The notes below the pieces were generated by a model, which saw only the letters and a list, made by a program, of their open reading frames with translations, did not search any database and was not told the origin of the DNA. Positions 8,724 to 17,464 of a DNA stretch of 64,000 nt are shown one piece after another. The DNA lies in NCBI GenBank assembly GCA_001464035.1, contig LNEC01000019.1, positions 558,001 to 622,000 on the forward strand, in the 5' to 3' direction. Each line of letters starts with the position of its first letter. The stretch's first letter is position 1. This DNA comes from Bradyrhizobiaceae bacterium Ga0074131. Lineage in GTDB: Bacteria; Pseudomonadota; Alphaproteobacteria; Rhizobiales; Xanthobacteraceae. A program made the position numbers and the translations under genes.

Positions 8724-8903
8724 TCATACTTCGACCATGTCGAAGTCGCTCTTGGCCTTGCCGCACTCCGGACATACCCAGTCGTCCGGAATGTCGGACC
8801 ATCGGGTGCCCGGTGCCAGGCCTTCTTCAGGTGCGCCGGTTTCCTCGTCGTAGATGAATCCGCAGGTCCGGCATTGCCACGATCTATAGGGCTCGGCGTT
8901 CAT
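8724..8903 (-). CDS. rubredoxin
   Basis: This is a 59-residue one-iron electron carrier. CRTCG (C11, C14) and CPECG (C44, C47) provide the four iron ligands; Y19-DE and the DIPDDWVCP segment are canonical. The ATG at 8903 has AAGGA 8 nt upstream. It lies 24 bp downstream of an SDR gene in the same direction, so the two may be co-transcribed. Rubredoxins commonly pass electrons to alkane hydroxylases or peroxide reductases. None is adjacent, so the partner is unknown. Confidence 0.93.
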   Translation of the reverse strand: MNAEPYRSWQCRTCGFIYDEETGAPEEGLAPGTRWSDIPDDWVCPECGKAKSDFDMVEV

Positions 8904-8927
8904 CTGGATCGTCCTTTCCGTGCCATC

Positions 8928-9698
8928 TCAGAAATTGACGCGGTTCGAAATGCCGCCGTCGACGACCAGATTCGAACCGGTCGTGAATGAGGAGGCGGGG
9001 CTTGCGAGAAATACCGCGGCGTTGGCGATCTCCTGCGGTGTGGCCATCCGGCCGGTCGGGTTGCGCGCCAGCGCGTCCTGATATCGCTTGGGCGCATTTT
9101 GCTCGACCATGTTCCAGATCCCGCCCTTGAAATAGACGGTGCCTGGCGACACCACATTGACCCGGATTTTCTTGCCGGCGTGCTGACGCGCCAACCCTTT
9201 TGCCATGTGGACCAGCGCCGCCTTGATCGGCCCGTAGGAACTGGCGTTATCGGCTTGAGCGGCCGAAATCGACGAGATGATCACAAACGCGGCGTCGCCG
9301 TGCTTCGCGCCGCTTGCCTCGAGGAACGGGCGAGCGGCCTCAAAGGCATTGACCGCGCCCAGCACATCGAGGCGAAAGTTCTGCTCCCAGGATGTGGGAT
9401 CATCACCTTGCGCCATTGCGCCGGCATTGGAAAACAGCAGGTCGATGCCGCCGAACTCGGTGGCGATGCGCGTGATCCAGGATTTCAGCGCCGCGCCGTC
9501 GGCAATATCGACCGACGCACCGGCGGCCCGCGCGCCCTGCGACTGCAGCTCTGTCACCGTGCTTGCGACCTGATCCATATTGCGGGCGCAGATCGCGACA
9601 GCGGCCCCTTCGCCGGCCAGCGTTCCTGCAATTGCACGCCCAATGCCGCGCGTGCCGCCGAGCACGACCGCGGTTTTTCCACTCAAGCCCAGGTCCAT
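8928..9698 (-). CDS. short-chain dehydrogenase/reductase
   Basis: The product is 256 residues, the standard SDR length. The nucleotide-binding motif LGGTRGIG is at 13-20, NAG at 91-93, the catalytic Ser at about 142-143, and Y155-x3-K159 (YGPIK). The C-terminus VVDGGISNRVNF is the usual substrate-loop end. It precedes the rubredoxin gene with a short gap. The substrate is not evident; related annotations range from 3-oxoacyl-ACP reductase to sugar or hydroxy-acid dehydrogenase. Confidence 0.85.
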   Translation of the reverse strand: MDLGLSGKTAVVLGGTRGIGRAIAGTLAGEGAAVAICARNMDQVASTVTELQSQGARAAGASVDIADGAALKSWITRIATEFGGIDLLFSNAGAMAQGDDPTSWEQNFRLDVLGAVNAFEAARPFLEASGAKHGDAAFVIISSISAAQADNASSYGPIKAALVHMAKGLARQHAGKKIRVNVVSPGTVYFKGGIWNMVEQNAPKRYQDALARNPTGRMATPQEIANAAVFLASPASSFTTGSNLVVDGGISNRVNF

Positions 9699-9814
9699 CG
9701 GTGTTTCCTTGTGTTGGTTGATGCAGAGTAGCGCGTATCAGCGTGTATGCCGAGGCGGGTTCGCTGCTTCATGTTCCAGAATGCAATCGCGCGATCGCGC
9801 ACCAAACGGGATTC

Positions 9815-9831
9815 TGCACGTTTTATGGGCA
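9815..9831 (+). promoter_or_regulatory. weak candidate NtrC site
   Basis: TGCACGTTTTATGGGCA resembles the NtrC consensus TGCACC-N5-GGTGCA with mismatches in both inner positions. It sits about 115 bp upstream of the sigma-54 -24 element, a normal enhancer distance. The match alone is not convincing. The rest of the 304-bp gap from 9699 to 10002 shows nothing else beyond the sigma-54 promoter. Confidence 0.3.
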
Positions 9832-9946
9832 AGCGCATCTGTTTGTATGCAACGAGCCGCTGACGGCGCGGCAAGTCCGACGCCGATAGCCGTAATTTTA
9901 CAGCAGAATCATAAATCTGGCGTGCTGCTTAGCTCTTCCTAAGGCT

Positions 9947-9962
9947 TGGCACGAACCTTGCG
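9947..9962 (+). promoter_or_regulatory. sigma-54 promoter for the ABC transporter operon
   Basis: TGGCACGAACCTTGCG matches the RpoN consensus TGGCACG-N4-TTGC exactly, with GG at 9948-9949 and GC at 9960-9961 (10 nt between them). The predicted start of transcription is about 12 nt further on, leaving a leader of roughly 30 nt before the binding-protein ATG at 10003. Together with the matching promoter of the allophanate hydrolase gene, it indicates nitrogen control. Confidence 0.85.
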
Positions 9963-10002
9963 ATGCCGATCCAGAGCCGTTTCCGTAGCTTTGGAGCATC
10001 CC

Positions 10003-11622
10003 ATGAAGCGTCGCGATTTTCTGAGATCTGTCACCGGGGTTGCGGCCGGCGCCATGGTGCCGGCGCCCGCCATCTGGTCCGCCGCCAAGGCCCAGGCGCG
10101 CTCCGAGACGTTGCTGATCGTCTCCGAAGGTGGTCCCAACAATCTCGACATTCACGGCATCGGCACCAACGTTCCCGGCTACGAGGTGTCATGGAATTGC
10201 TACGACCGGCTGATCAGCCACGAGATGAAGAGCGGTCCCGGCGGCGTCGCGTATTACGACCGCGACAAGTTCAAGCCCGAACTGGCCGAGGACATGAAGG
10301 TCGGCGACATGTCGGTCACCTTCAAACTGAAGAAGAATGCAAAATTTCACGACGGCGCGCCGGTTACGGCCAGGGACGTCAAGTGGTCGCTCGACCGGGC
10401 GGTCAGCGTCGGCGGTTTTCCGACCTTCCAGATGAGTGCGGGCTCGCTGACCAAGCCGGAGCAGTTCGTCGTGGTCGACGACAGCACCGTGCGCGTCGAT
10501 TTCGCCAGGAAGGACCGCCTGACAATTCCCGATCTCGCCGTGATCGTGCCCTGCGTCATCAATTCCGAACTGGTCAAGAAGAACGCCAGTGAAAAGGACC
10601 CGTGGGGCCTCGACTATACCAAACAGCAGACCGCGGGCTCCGGCGCCTACCGGGTGACGAAATGGACCGCCGGCACCGAAGTAATCATGGAGCGCAATGA
10701 CGACTGGGTCGGCGGCCCGATGCCCAAGGTCAAGCGCGTGATCTGGCGCATGGTGCCGCAGGCCGGCAACCGTCGCGCGCTGCTGGAGCGCGGCGACGCC
10801 GACATATCCTACGAGCTGCCGTTCAAGGATTTCCAGGAGCTGAAGGCCGCGGGCAAGCTCAACATCGTGTCGCTGCCGTTCTCCAATGGCATTCAGTATA
10901 TCGGCATGAACGTGACCAGGCCGCCGTTCGACAATCCCAAGGTGCGCGAGGCGATTGCTTACGCCATTCCTTACCAGAAGATCATCGATGTGGTGCTGTT
11001 CGGCCTTGCCAATCCGATGTTCGGCGCGCCGGCCGGCAAGGCCACCGACGTGGCGTGGCCGCAGCCGACCAAATTCAACACCGATATGGCCAAGGCAAAA
11101 GCCTTGCTGACCGAAGCCGGATACCCGGACGGCTTCGAAACCACGATATCGTTCGACCTCAATTTCGCGGGGGTCAACGAGCCGCTCTGCGTGCTGGTGC
11201 AGGAAAGCCTCGGGCAGATCGGCATCAGGACCACGATCAACAAGATCCCGGGCGCCAACTGGCGCACCGAACTGAACAAGAAGGAAATGCCGCTCTATAC
11301 CAACGTGTTCTCGGGCTGGCTCGATTACCCCGAATACTTCTTCTACTGGTGCTATCACGGCAACAATTCCGTGTTCAACACCATGAGCTACAAGTCGCCC
11401 GACATGGACAAGATAATCGACAGCGCGCGCAACGCGGCTTCGGTCGGCGACACTTCGACCTATGACAAGGACGTGAAGGGCTTCGTCGATCTGGCGTTCA
11501 AGGATATTCCCCGCATTCCATTGTACCAGCCCTACGTCAACGTCGCGATGCAGAAGAATGTCTCGGGCTATCAGTACTGGTTTCACCGCCGGCTCGACTA
11601 CCGCGCGCTGGTGAAGGCGTAA
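10003..11622 (+). CDS. dipeptide-family ABC transporter substrate-binding protein
   Basis: The product is 539 residues and belongs to the SBP family 5 (DppA/OppA) of periplasmic binding proteins. It begins with a Tat signal (MKRRDFLRSVTGVAAG, cleavage after KAQA near residue 31). Family landmarks include FKLKKNAKFHDGAPVTARDV and NVTRPPFDNPKVREAI. GGAG lies 7 nt before ATG 10003. It heads a run of transporter and amidohydrolase genes with a 6-bp gap to the first permease. Given the neighbours, the ligand may be a small ureido or amide compound and not a peptide; that is inference. Confidence 0.9.
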   Translation: MKRRDFLRSVTGVAAGAMVPAPAIWSAAKAQARSETLLIVSEGGPNNLDIHGIGTNVPGYEVSWNCYDRLISHEMKSGPGGVAYYDRDKFKPELAEDMKVGDMSVTFKLKKNAKFHDGAPVTARDVKWSLDRAVSVGGFPTFQMSAGSLTKPEQFVVVDDSTVRVDFARKDRLTIPDLAVIVPCVINSELVKKNASEKDPWGLDYTKQQTAGSGAYRVTKWTAGTEVIMERNDDWVGGPMPKVKRVIWRMVPQAGNRRALLERGDADISYELPFKDFQELKAAGKLNIVSLPFSNGIQYIGMNVTRPPFDNPKVREAIAYAIPYQKIIDVVLFGLANPMFGAPAGKATDVAWPQPTKFNTDMAKAKALLTEAGYPDGFETTISFDLNFAGVNEPLCVLVQESLGQIGIRTTINKIPGANWRTELNKKEMPLYTNVFSGWLDYPEYFFYWCYHGNNSVFNTMSYKSPDMDKIIDSARNAASVGDTSTYDKDVKGFVDLAFKDIPRIPLYQPYVNVAMQKNVSGYQYWFHRRLDYRALVKA

Positions 11623-11628
11623 CGCCAC

Positions 11629-12642
11629 ATGCTGACCATGATCGGCAAGCGGCTGATGTTCGCGATCCCGAGCCTGATCGGGGTCGTGATCGTCACGTTC
11701 TTGCTGACCCGCGCGCTGCCCGGCGATCCGGCCGCTTATTTCGCCGGTCCGGCCGCGACCAAGGACGCGGTCGAGCAAATCCGCAAGAAACTCGGCCTCG
11801 ACAAGCCGCTGATCGAGCAGTTCTTCCGCTACACCGCCGATCTCGCCCATGGCGATTTCGGCAATTCCCTGACCACCGGCCAGCCGGTCGCGACCGAGAT
11901 CCGCAACCGGCTGCCGGCGTCGGCCGAACTGACGCTGCTCGGCCTCGCGGTCTCGATCGCGATCGCGATTCCACTGGGCGTACTCGCGGCGACAAGGCCG
12001 GGCTCATGGATCGATCATATCTGCCGGGTCGCCACCACGGCAGGCGTGTCACTGCCGGTATTCTTCACCGGGCTGGTGCTGGTCTATGTCTTCTATTTCA
12101 GGCTGGGATGGTCACCGGCGCCGATGGGTCGACTCGACGTGTTCTACAGCGCACCGCCGGCGGTGACCGGCTTCTATCTGATCGACGCGCTGGTCGCGCG
12201 CGACTTCGAAACTTTCCGGTCGGCATTCAGCCAGCTGATGCTGCCCGCAGCGACGCTCGCGGTGTTTTCGCTGGCGCCGATCGCGCGCATGACGCGCGCC
12301 TCGATGCTGGCGGTGCTGTCGTCGGACTTCGTGCGCACCGCCCGCGCCAGCGGGCTGTCGCCGCGCACCGTCATCGTCACCTACGCCTTTCGCAACGCCA
12401 TGCTGCCGGTCATCACCACGCTCAGCATGGTGTTCTCGTTCCTGCTCGGTGCCAACGTGCTGGTGGAAAAGGTATTCTCCTGGCCCGGCATCGGCTCTTA
12501 CGCGGTGGAAGCCCTGATCTCGTCGGACTTCGCCCCGGTGCAGGGTTTTGTACTCACCATGGCGGTGATGTACGTGCTGCTCAATCTCCTGATCGACATT
12601 CTCTATGGGGTGATCGATCCACGCGTCAGGCTGGAAGGCTGA
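11629..12642 (+). CDS. DppB-type ABC transporter permease
   Basis: This 337-residue inner-membrane permease has about six membrane segments. It has the DppB hallmark N-terminus (MLTMIGKRLMFAIPSLIGVV), TRALPGDPAAYF and the EAA loop around ARASGLSPRTVIVTYAFRNA. The C-terminus DILYGVIDPRVRLEG is typical. It pairs with the DppC-type permease 10 bp downstream to form the translocation channel for the family-5 binding protein encoded upstream. Confidence 0.93.
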   Translation: MLTMIGKRLMFAIPSLIGVVIVTFLLTRALPGDPAAYFAGPAATKDAVEQIRKKLGLDKPLIEQFFRYTADLAHGDFGNSLTTGQPVATEIRNRLPASAELTLLGLAVSIAIAIPLGVLAATRPGSWIDHICRVATTAGVSLPVFFTGLVLVYVFYFRLGWSPAPMGRLDVFYSAPPAVTGFYLIDALVARDFETFRSAFSQLMLPAATLAVFSLAPIARMTRASMLAVLSSDFVRTARASGLSPRTVIVTYAFRNAMLPVITTLSMVFSFLLGANVLVEKVFSWPGIGSYAVEALISSDFAPVQGFVLTMAVMYVLLNLLIDILYGVIDPRVRLEG

Positions 12643-12652
12643 GGTCAAGAGC

Positions 12653-13549
12653 ATGAGCAGCGTTGCGCCTGCCGTCGAACCCGCCCCGGCCCGCACCTCG
12701 GGCCTGACTGCGGTCTACGAAAACGCCCGCTACGTGCTCGGCGAGAACCGCGTGACCGCCTTCGCGTTCGGCCTGCTGGTCGTCATCCTGTTCGCGGCGC
12801 TGTTCGGCCCCTACATCGTTCCTTACGATCCCCTGGCGTCGAACACCGCGGTGGCGCTGAAACCGCCGTCGTCGGCGCACTGGTTCGGCACCGACCAGTT
12901 GGGACGCGACATCTTCAGCCGTGTCATCGTGGCGACGAGGCTCGACGTCTTCATCGCGGTGGCGTCGGTGGCGCTGGTGTTCCTGATGGGCGGCCTCGCC
13001 GGCATCGCTGGCGGCTATTTCGGCGGCTGGACCGACCGCGTCGTCGGCCGCATCGCCGATACCATCATGGCTTTCCCGCTGTTCGTGCTGGCGATGGGGA
13101 TCGTCGCCGCGCTCGGCAATACCGTGCAGAACATCATCATCGCCACCGCGATCGTGAATTTCCCGCTGTATGCCCGCGTCGCCCGCGCCGAGGCCAATGT
13201 GCGGCGCGACGCCGGTTTCGTCCAGGCGGCGCGGCTGTCGGGCAACGGCGAATTCCGGATTCTGCTGGTGCACATTCTGCCGAACATCATGCCGATCATG
13301 ATCGTGCAGATGTCGCTGACGATGGGCTACGCCATCCTCAATGCCGCCGGCCTGTCGTTCATCGGGCTCGGGGTGCGGCCACCGACCGCCGAATGGGGCA
13401 TCATGGTCGCGGAAGGCGCCGGCTTCATGGTTTCGGGCGAATGGTGGATCGCGCTCTTTCCGGGCCTCGCGCTGATGATCGCGGTGTTCTGTTTCAATCT
13501 GCTCGGCGACGGATTGCGTGACATCGTCGATCCGCAGCGCAGGACGTGA
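12653..13549 (+). CDS. DppC-type ABC transporter permease
   Basis: The product is 298 residues. A cytoplasmic N-terminus is followed by the DppC motif FGPYIVPYDPLASN and FGTDQLGRDIFSRVI, then about five further membrane segments. The EAA loop reads AARLSGNGEFRILLVHILPN. The C-terminus NLLGDGLRDIVDPQ is canonical. It is the partner of the preceding permease. A palindromic repeat separates it from the fused ATPase gene. Confidence 0.93.
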   Translation: MSSVAPAVEPAPARTSGLTAVYENARYVLGENRVTAFAFGLLVVILFAALFGPYIVPYDPLASNTAVALKPPSSAHWFGTDQLGRDIFSRVIVATRLDVFIAVASVALVFLMGGLAGIAGGYFGGWTDRVVGRIADTIMAFPLFVLAMGIVAALGNTVQNIIIATAIVNFPLYARVARAEANVRRDAGFVQAARLSGNGEFRILLVHILPNIMPIMIVQMSLTMGYAILNAAGLSFIGLGVRPPTAEWGIMVAEGAGFMVSGEWWIALFPGLALMIAVFCFNLLGDGLRDIVDPQRRT

Positions 13550-13580
13550 GGGATGGGTACCTCATCCGACGACGGCGCTT

Positions 13581-13620
13581 CCCTTACCTCTCCCCGTAAG
13601 AACGGGGCGAGGGGGCGCAC
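13581..13620. repeat. REP-like palindromic element (CTCTCCCCG family)
   Basis: CCTCTCCCCGTAAGAACGGG followed by GCGAGG is an imperfect palindrome in the gap between the DppC-type permease and the ATPase gene. Near-identical elements occur inside the ATPase gene (14485-14613) and after the GntR gene (18168-18203). Confidence 0.8.
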
Positions 13621-13641
13621 CGTTCGTGTGGAGACGCTGAG

Positions 13642-15456
13642 ATGACCGCGCAGCCGCTGCTTGACGTCAATGATCTCACGGTGGAATTCGCCACCCGCCG
13701 CGGCGTCGTGAAAGCGGTTCGGAACGTCAATATCACCGTGGCCAAGGGCGAGACGCTTGGCATCGTCGGCGAATCCGGCTCCGGCAAGTCCGTCACCTCC
13801 TACGCCGTGATGCGGATTCTCGACCGCGCCGGCAGGATCGCCGCGGGTTCGGTGATGTTCTCCGGGATCGATGTCAAGAACGCGACCGAAGACCAGATGC
13901 GCGATTTGCGCGGCCGCGAGATCTCGATGATCTTCCAGAATCCGCGTGCGGCGCTGAATCCGATCCGCAAGGTCGGCGACCAGATCGAGGACGTGCTGCG
14001 ACAGCACGTCCAGGCCGCCGCGAGCGATCGCGGCGAGAAGGCGATCGAGGCGCTCCAGGCGGTCAAGATCGCCCGTCCGCGCGAGCGGTACCACGCCTAT
14101 CCGTTCGAACTGTCCGGCGGCATGTGCCAACGCGTGGTGATCGCGCTGGCGCTGGCCTGCAATCCGCAACTCCTGATCGCGGACGAACCGACCACCGGCC
14201 TCGACGTCACCACGCAGAAGGCAGTGATGGAACTGATCGTCGAACTGACCCGGAGCCGGGGCATGTCGACCATCCTAATCACCCACGATCTCGGATTGGC
14301 CGCAGCCTATTGCGACCGCGTGGTGGTGATGGAGAAGGGCCATGTGGTCGAGACCGCATTGTCGGCCGATATTTTTACGAAGCCGGAGCACGCCTACACC
14401 AGGAAGCTGATGCGCGCGACGCCGCGGGTCGGCGTCTCCCTGCGCGACTTGTTGCCGGAAGAGGAAGCGGCGAAGCTGGCTCCTCTTACCTCTCCCCGAG
14501 TGCGGGGAGAGGTCGGATTGCGCAGCAGTCCGGGTGAGGTGAACTCTCCAAGCACCGTGCTCGTTGAGACTCCCCCTCACCCCGACCCTCTCCCCACAGG
14601 CGGGGCGAGGGAGCAGAAGCAGCCCCTTCTCCTCGTCGAAAAGCTCGTGAAGGAATACCCGCGCCGCGGCGCCACAGCGACGCTGGCCAAGCTGTTTTCC
14701 CGCAAGCCGCCGGTCCAGCTCGAACAGTTCCGGGCGGTTGACGGCATCAGCTTTTCCGTCGGCCACGGCGAGAGCGTCGGTCTGGTCGGTGAGTCCGGTT
14801 GCGGCAAGTCCACCACCTCGATGATGGTGATGCGGCTGCTGGACCAGACCTCGGGCCGCATCCTGTTCGACGGAGACGAGATCGGCAGCATCCGGCCCAA
14901 CGCGTTTGCGCGGCTGCCGCTGCGCAAGAGCATCCAGATGGTCTTCCAGGATCCGACCGACAGCCTCAATCCCCGCTTCACCGCGGCGCGCGCCATCGTC
15001 GATCCGATCATGCGGCTCGGCGACATCAGGGGACGCGACGCGCTGCGCGCCCGCTGCGAGGAACTGGCCGGCATGGTCGGCCTGCCGGTCAGCCTGCTCG
15101 ATCGCTTCCCGCATCAACTCTCAGGCGGCCAGAAGGCGCGCGTCGGTATCGCGCGTGCCATCGCACTGCAACCGAAACTAGTGGTTCTCGACGAACCGAC
15201 CGCGGCGCTCGACGTCTCGGTGCAGGCCGTCGTGCTGAATCTGCTGCAGGACCTCAAGCAGTCGATGGGCATGAGCTATCTGTTCGTGTCGCATGATCTG
15301 AACGTGGTGCGGCTGTTGTGCGACCGCGTCATGGTGATGCGGACAGGGCGGATCGTCGAACAGGGGCGGACGGAAAGCGTCTTGGGCAATCCGCTGGATG
15401 CCTATACAAGGGAGTTGCTGACGGCGATTCCACACCCGCCGCTGCCGGTTCACTGA
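13642..15456 (+). CDS. fused double ATPase (DppD-DppF type) of the ABC transporter
   Basis: The product is 604 residues and carries two complete nucleotide-binding domains. The first has Walker A GESGSGKS at 43-50, signature LSGGMCQR, and Walker B LLIADEPTTGLD. The second has Walker A GESGCGKST near 377, signature LSGGQKAR, and Walker B LVVLDEPTAALD. Each half shows the OppD/OppF-type extension after the ABC core. The joining segment, residues about 282-324, is encoded by REP-like palindromes (14485-14613) that keep the frame open. This single protein replaces the DppD/DppF heterodimer. Confidence 0.93.
   Translation: MTAQPLLDVNDLTVEFATRRGVVKAVRNVNITVAKGETLGIVGESGSGKSVTSYAVMRILDRAGRIAAGSVMFSGIDVKNATEDQMRDLRGREISMIFQNPRAALNPIRKVGDQIEDVLRQHVQAAASDRGEKAIEALQAVKIARPRERYHAYPFELSGGMCQRVVIALALACNPQLLIADEPTTGLDVTTQKAVMELIVELTRSRGMSTILITHDLGLAAAYCDRVVVMEKGHVVETALSADIFTKPEHAYTRKLMRATPRVGVSLRDLLPEEEAAKLAPLTSPRVRGEVGLRSSPGEVNSPSTVLVETPPHPDPLPTGGAREQKQPLLLVEKLVKEYPRRGATATLAKLFSRKPPVQLEQFRAVDGISFSVGHGESVGLVGESGCGKSTTSMMVMRLLDQTSGRILFDGDEIGSIRPNAFARLPLRKSIQMVFQDPTDSLNPRFTAARAIVDPIMRLGDIRGRDALRARCEELAGMVGLPVSLLDRFPHQLSGGQKARVGIARAIALQPKLVVLDEPTAALDVSVQAVVLNLLQDLKQSMGMSYLFVSHDLNVVRLLCDRVMVMRTGRIVEQGRTESVLGNPLDAYTRELLTAIPHPPLPVH
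14485..14613. repeat. two REP-like palindromes inside the fused ATPase gene
   Basis: CCTCTCCCCGAGTGCGGGG followed by AGAGG lies near 14488-14511, and a second element containing CCCTCTCCCCACAGGCGGGG ends near 14613. The 129-bp block is a multiple of three and is read as a Pro/Gly/Arg-rich linker of 43 residues between the two ATPase domains. The same repeat family is intergenic elsewhere in the window. Confidence 0.8.
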
Positions 15457-15473
15457 CGTCGATTGGGAGAAAC

Positions 15474-15656
15474 ATGACTACCGATCTGCTTGACGGTTAT
15501 ATCGATGCTGTCGGCCAGGCGCTGGCGCTGCCGATCGAGGACGCCTGGAGGCCGGCGGTGAAGGCCAATCTCGCTGTGTCGCTGCGGCTGGCGCGGCTGG
15601 TCGATGAATTCCCGCTGCCTGATGAAACCGAGCCGGCCAGTGTCTTCGCAGCCTGA
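15474..15656 (+). CDS. atzG: AtzG-like subunit (DUF4089)
   Basis: The product is 60 residues (MTTDLLDGYIDAVGQALALP...) with the DUF4089 pattern of short helices. AtzG-type proteins bind and stabilise the AtzE amidase, much as GatC does for GatA. The homologue in ureide clusters is called HpxX. GGGAG lies just before the ATG. It sits 7 bp upstream of the AtzE-like gene, the expected order, so a complex is very likely. Confidence 0.8.
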   Translation: MTTDLLDGYIDAVGQALALPIEDAWRPAVKANLAVSLRLARLVDEFPLPDETEPASVFAA

Positions 15657-15663
15657 TATCGCC

Positions 15664-17061
15664 ATGACCGCAAACCCCGATGAACTGTCGGCCTCGGAAA
15701 TCGCGCGGGCGGTCGTTGGCCACAGGACGACCGCGCTCAGCGTGACGGAAGCCGCGCTGGCGCGAATCGCAAGACACGATTCGACCCTGAATTCCTTTAC
15801 CGACGTCACCGCCGATCGCGCCCGCCTCAGGGCGAAGGCGATCGATGCCTCGATCGCGGCCGGCACGGATGTCGGCCCGCTGGCCGGCGTGCCCTTCGCC
15901 GTCAAAAACCTGTTCGACGTGCAGGGGATTTCCACCCGCGCCGGATCGAAGATCAATCGCGACCTGAAACCCTCGCCACGCGATGCCACCCTGATCGAGC
16001 GGATGGAAGCGGCCGGCGCGGTGCTGGTGGGCGCGCTCAACATGGGCGAATACGCCTACGACTTTACCGGCGAGAACGTGCATGACGGACCGTCGCGCAA
16101 TCCGCACGATGTGACGCGGATGACCGGCGGCTCGTCCGGCGGCTCCGGCGCGGCGGTCGGCGGCCGCCTGGTGCCGCTGGCGCTCGGTTCAGACACCAAC
16201 GGTTCGATCCGGGTGCCGTCGTCGTTTTGCGGTGTTTTTGGACTGAAGCCGACCTACGGCCGGCTGTCGCGCGCGCGCACGTTTCCATTCGTGGCGAGTT
16301 TCGATCATCTCGGCCCGTTCGCGCGCAGTGCCGGCGATCTCGCGCTGGCCTATGACGCGATGCAGGGTCCCGACGCCGCCGATGCGGCGTGCAGCACCCG
16401 TGCCGTCGAGCCGGTCAGCGCGCTGCTGACGCAGGACATCGGCGGCCTGCGGATTGCAGTTGCCGGCGGCTACTTCCAGAAGAACGTTTTCCCCGAAGCC
16501 GTCGAAGCCGTCGCCCGCGTGACAACGGCGCTCGGCGTCACCCGAACAGTCGAAATCCCCGAAGCCGCGCGCGCCCGCGCCGCGGCCTATGTCATCTCCA
16601 CCACCGAGGGCGCCTCGCTGCATCTCGATCGCCTGCGCCAGCGACCCAACGATTTCGATCCGGCGGTGCGCGACCGCCTGCTGGCCGGCGCCATGGTGCC
16701 GGCGCCGCTGGTCGACCGCGCGCAGAAATTCCGGCGCTGGTATCGTTCGCAAGTGCTGGAACTCTTCAGATCGGTCGACGTGATCATTGCGCCGGCGACG
16801 CCCTGCGTCGCGCCGAAACTGGGGCAGGCGACCTTCATGCTCGACGGCGTGGAACTGCCGGTGCGCGCCAATATCGGCATCCACACCCAGCCGATTTCCT
16901 TCATCGGCCTGCCGGTGGTCGCCTTACCCGTCCCGCTGCAGCCGATGCCGATCGGTGTGCAGATCATCGCTGCCCCGTGGCGGGAAGACATCGTGCTGCG
17001 GGTCGCCCATGCGCTGGAGCGCATGGGTGTCGCCACTGCACCTCGGCCTGGAGAGTTTTGA
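15664..17061 (+). CDS. atzE: AtzE-like amidase (1-carboxybiuret hydrolase family)
   Basis: This 465-residue amidase-signature hydrolase carries the Ser-cisSer-Lys triad: K81 (VPFAVKNLFD), S157 (GGSSGGSG) and S181 (DTNGSIR). AtzE proper removes an amide from 1-carboxybiuret, giving 1,3-dicarboxyurea. The flanking AtzG and AtzH homologues support the AtzE assignment over GatA or a generic amidase. The start at 15664 leaves 7 bp to atzG; a longer form from 15604 would overlap it. The related HpxY of ureide clusters is an alternative name, so the true substrate is open. Confidence 0.82.
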   Translation: MTANPDELSASEIARAVVGHRTTALSVTEAALARIARHDSTLNSFTDVTADRARLRAKAIDASIAAGTDVGPLAGVPFAVKNLFDVQGISTRAGSKINRDLKPSPRDATLIERMEAAGAVLVGALNMGEYAYDFTGENVHDGPSRNPHDVTRMTGGSSGGSGAAVGGRLVPLALGSDTNGSIRVPSSFCGVFGLKPTYGRLSRARTFPFVASFDHLGPFARSAGDLALAYDAMQGPDAADAACSTRAVEPVSALLTQDIGGLRIAVAGGYFQKNVFPEAVEAVARVTTALGVTRTVEIPEAARARAAAYVISTTEGASLHLDRLRQRPNDFDPAVRDRLLAGAMVPAPLVDRAQKFRRWYRSQVLELFRSVDVIIAPATPCVAPKLGQATFMLDGVELPVRANIGIHTQPISFIGLPVVALPVPLQPMPIGVQIIAAPWREDIVLRVAHALERMGVATAPRPGEF

Positions 17062-17062
17062 G

Positions 17063-17464
17063 ATGGAAGTCGATCTTCCCGACGTGCTCGCCGCGGTGAC
17101 CGCGCAGTTCGCGCGCTACGAAAAGGCGCTGGTCGAAAACGACGTCGCCGTGCTCGACGAACTGTTCCGCGCCGATCCGCGCACGCTGCGCTACGGCATC
17201 GGTGAAAATCTCTACGGCCATGACGCCATCATGGCGTTTCGCGCGGCGCGCTCGCCGGTCGGGCTGATGCGCAGCACGGCGCAGACGGTAATCACCAGCT
17301 ATGGCCGTGACGCCGCAGTGGCCTCGACCCTGTTCTATCGCGATGCCTGGGGCGGCGGCCGGGTCGGGCGGCAGATGCAGACCTGGGTTCGATTTCCCGA
17401 GGGCTGGAAAATCGTGGCCGCGCATGTCAGCATCATCGACGAGCCGCAAGGTCAGAAGACATGA
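17063..17464 (+). CDS. atzH: AtzH/HpxZ-like protein (DUF3225, NTF2 fold)
   Basis: The product is 133 residues with the DUF3225 pattern: LFRADPRTLRYGIGENLYG, then FRAARSP, and a C-terminal TWVRFPEGWKIVAAHVS strand. The NTF2-like fold of this family includes AtzH, described as a dicarboxyurea-processing amidohydrolase partner, and HpxZ of oxalurate/ureide clusters. It follows atzE by 1 bp and overlaps the GntR gene by 4 bp. It confirms a G-E-H set. Its catalytic role is less certain than those of AtzE and AtzF. Confidence 0.8.
   Translation: MEVDLPDVLAAVTAQFARYEKALVENDVAVLDELFRADPRTLRYGIGENLYGHDAIMAFRAARSPVGLMRSTAQTVITSYGRDAAVASTLFYRDAWGGGRVGRQMQTWVRFPEGWKIVAAHVSIIDEPQGQKT

Noticed and set aside
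10189..11850. Long open frame of 553 codons antisense to the dipeptide-type binding protein
   Set aside because: It is a GC-rich shadow: low-complexity His/Arg/Gly content, no family resemblance, and the plus-strand gene is unambiguous.
15604..15663. A 20-codon N-terminal extension of AtzE
   Set aside because: It would overlap the AtzG coding sequence and matches no amidase N-terminus; ATG 15664 is consistent with the family.
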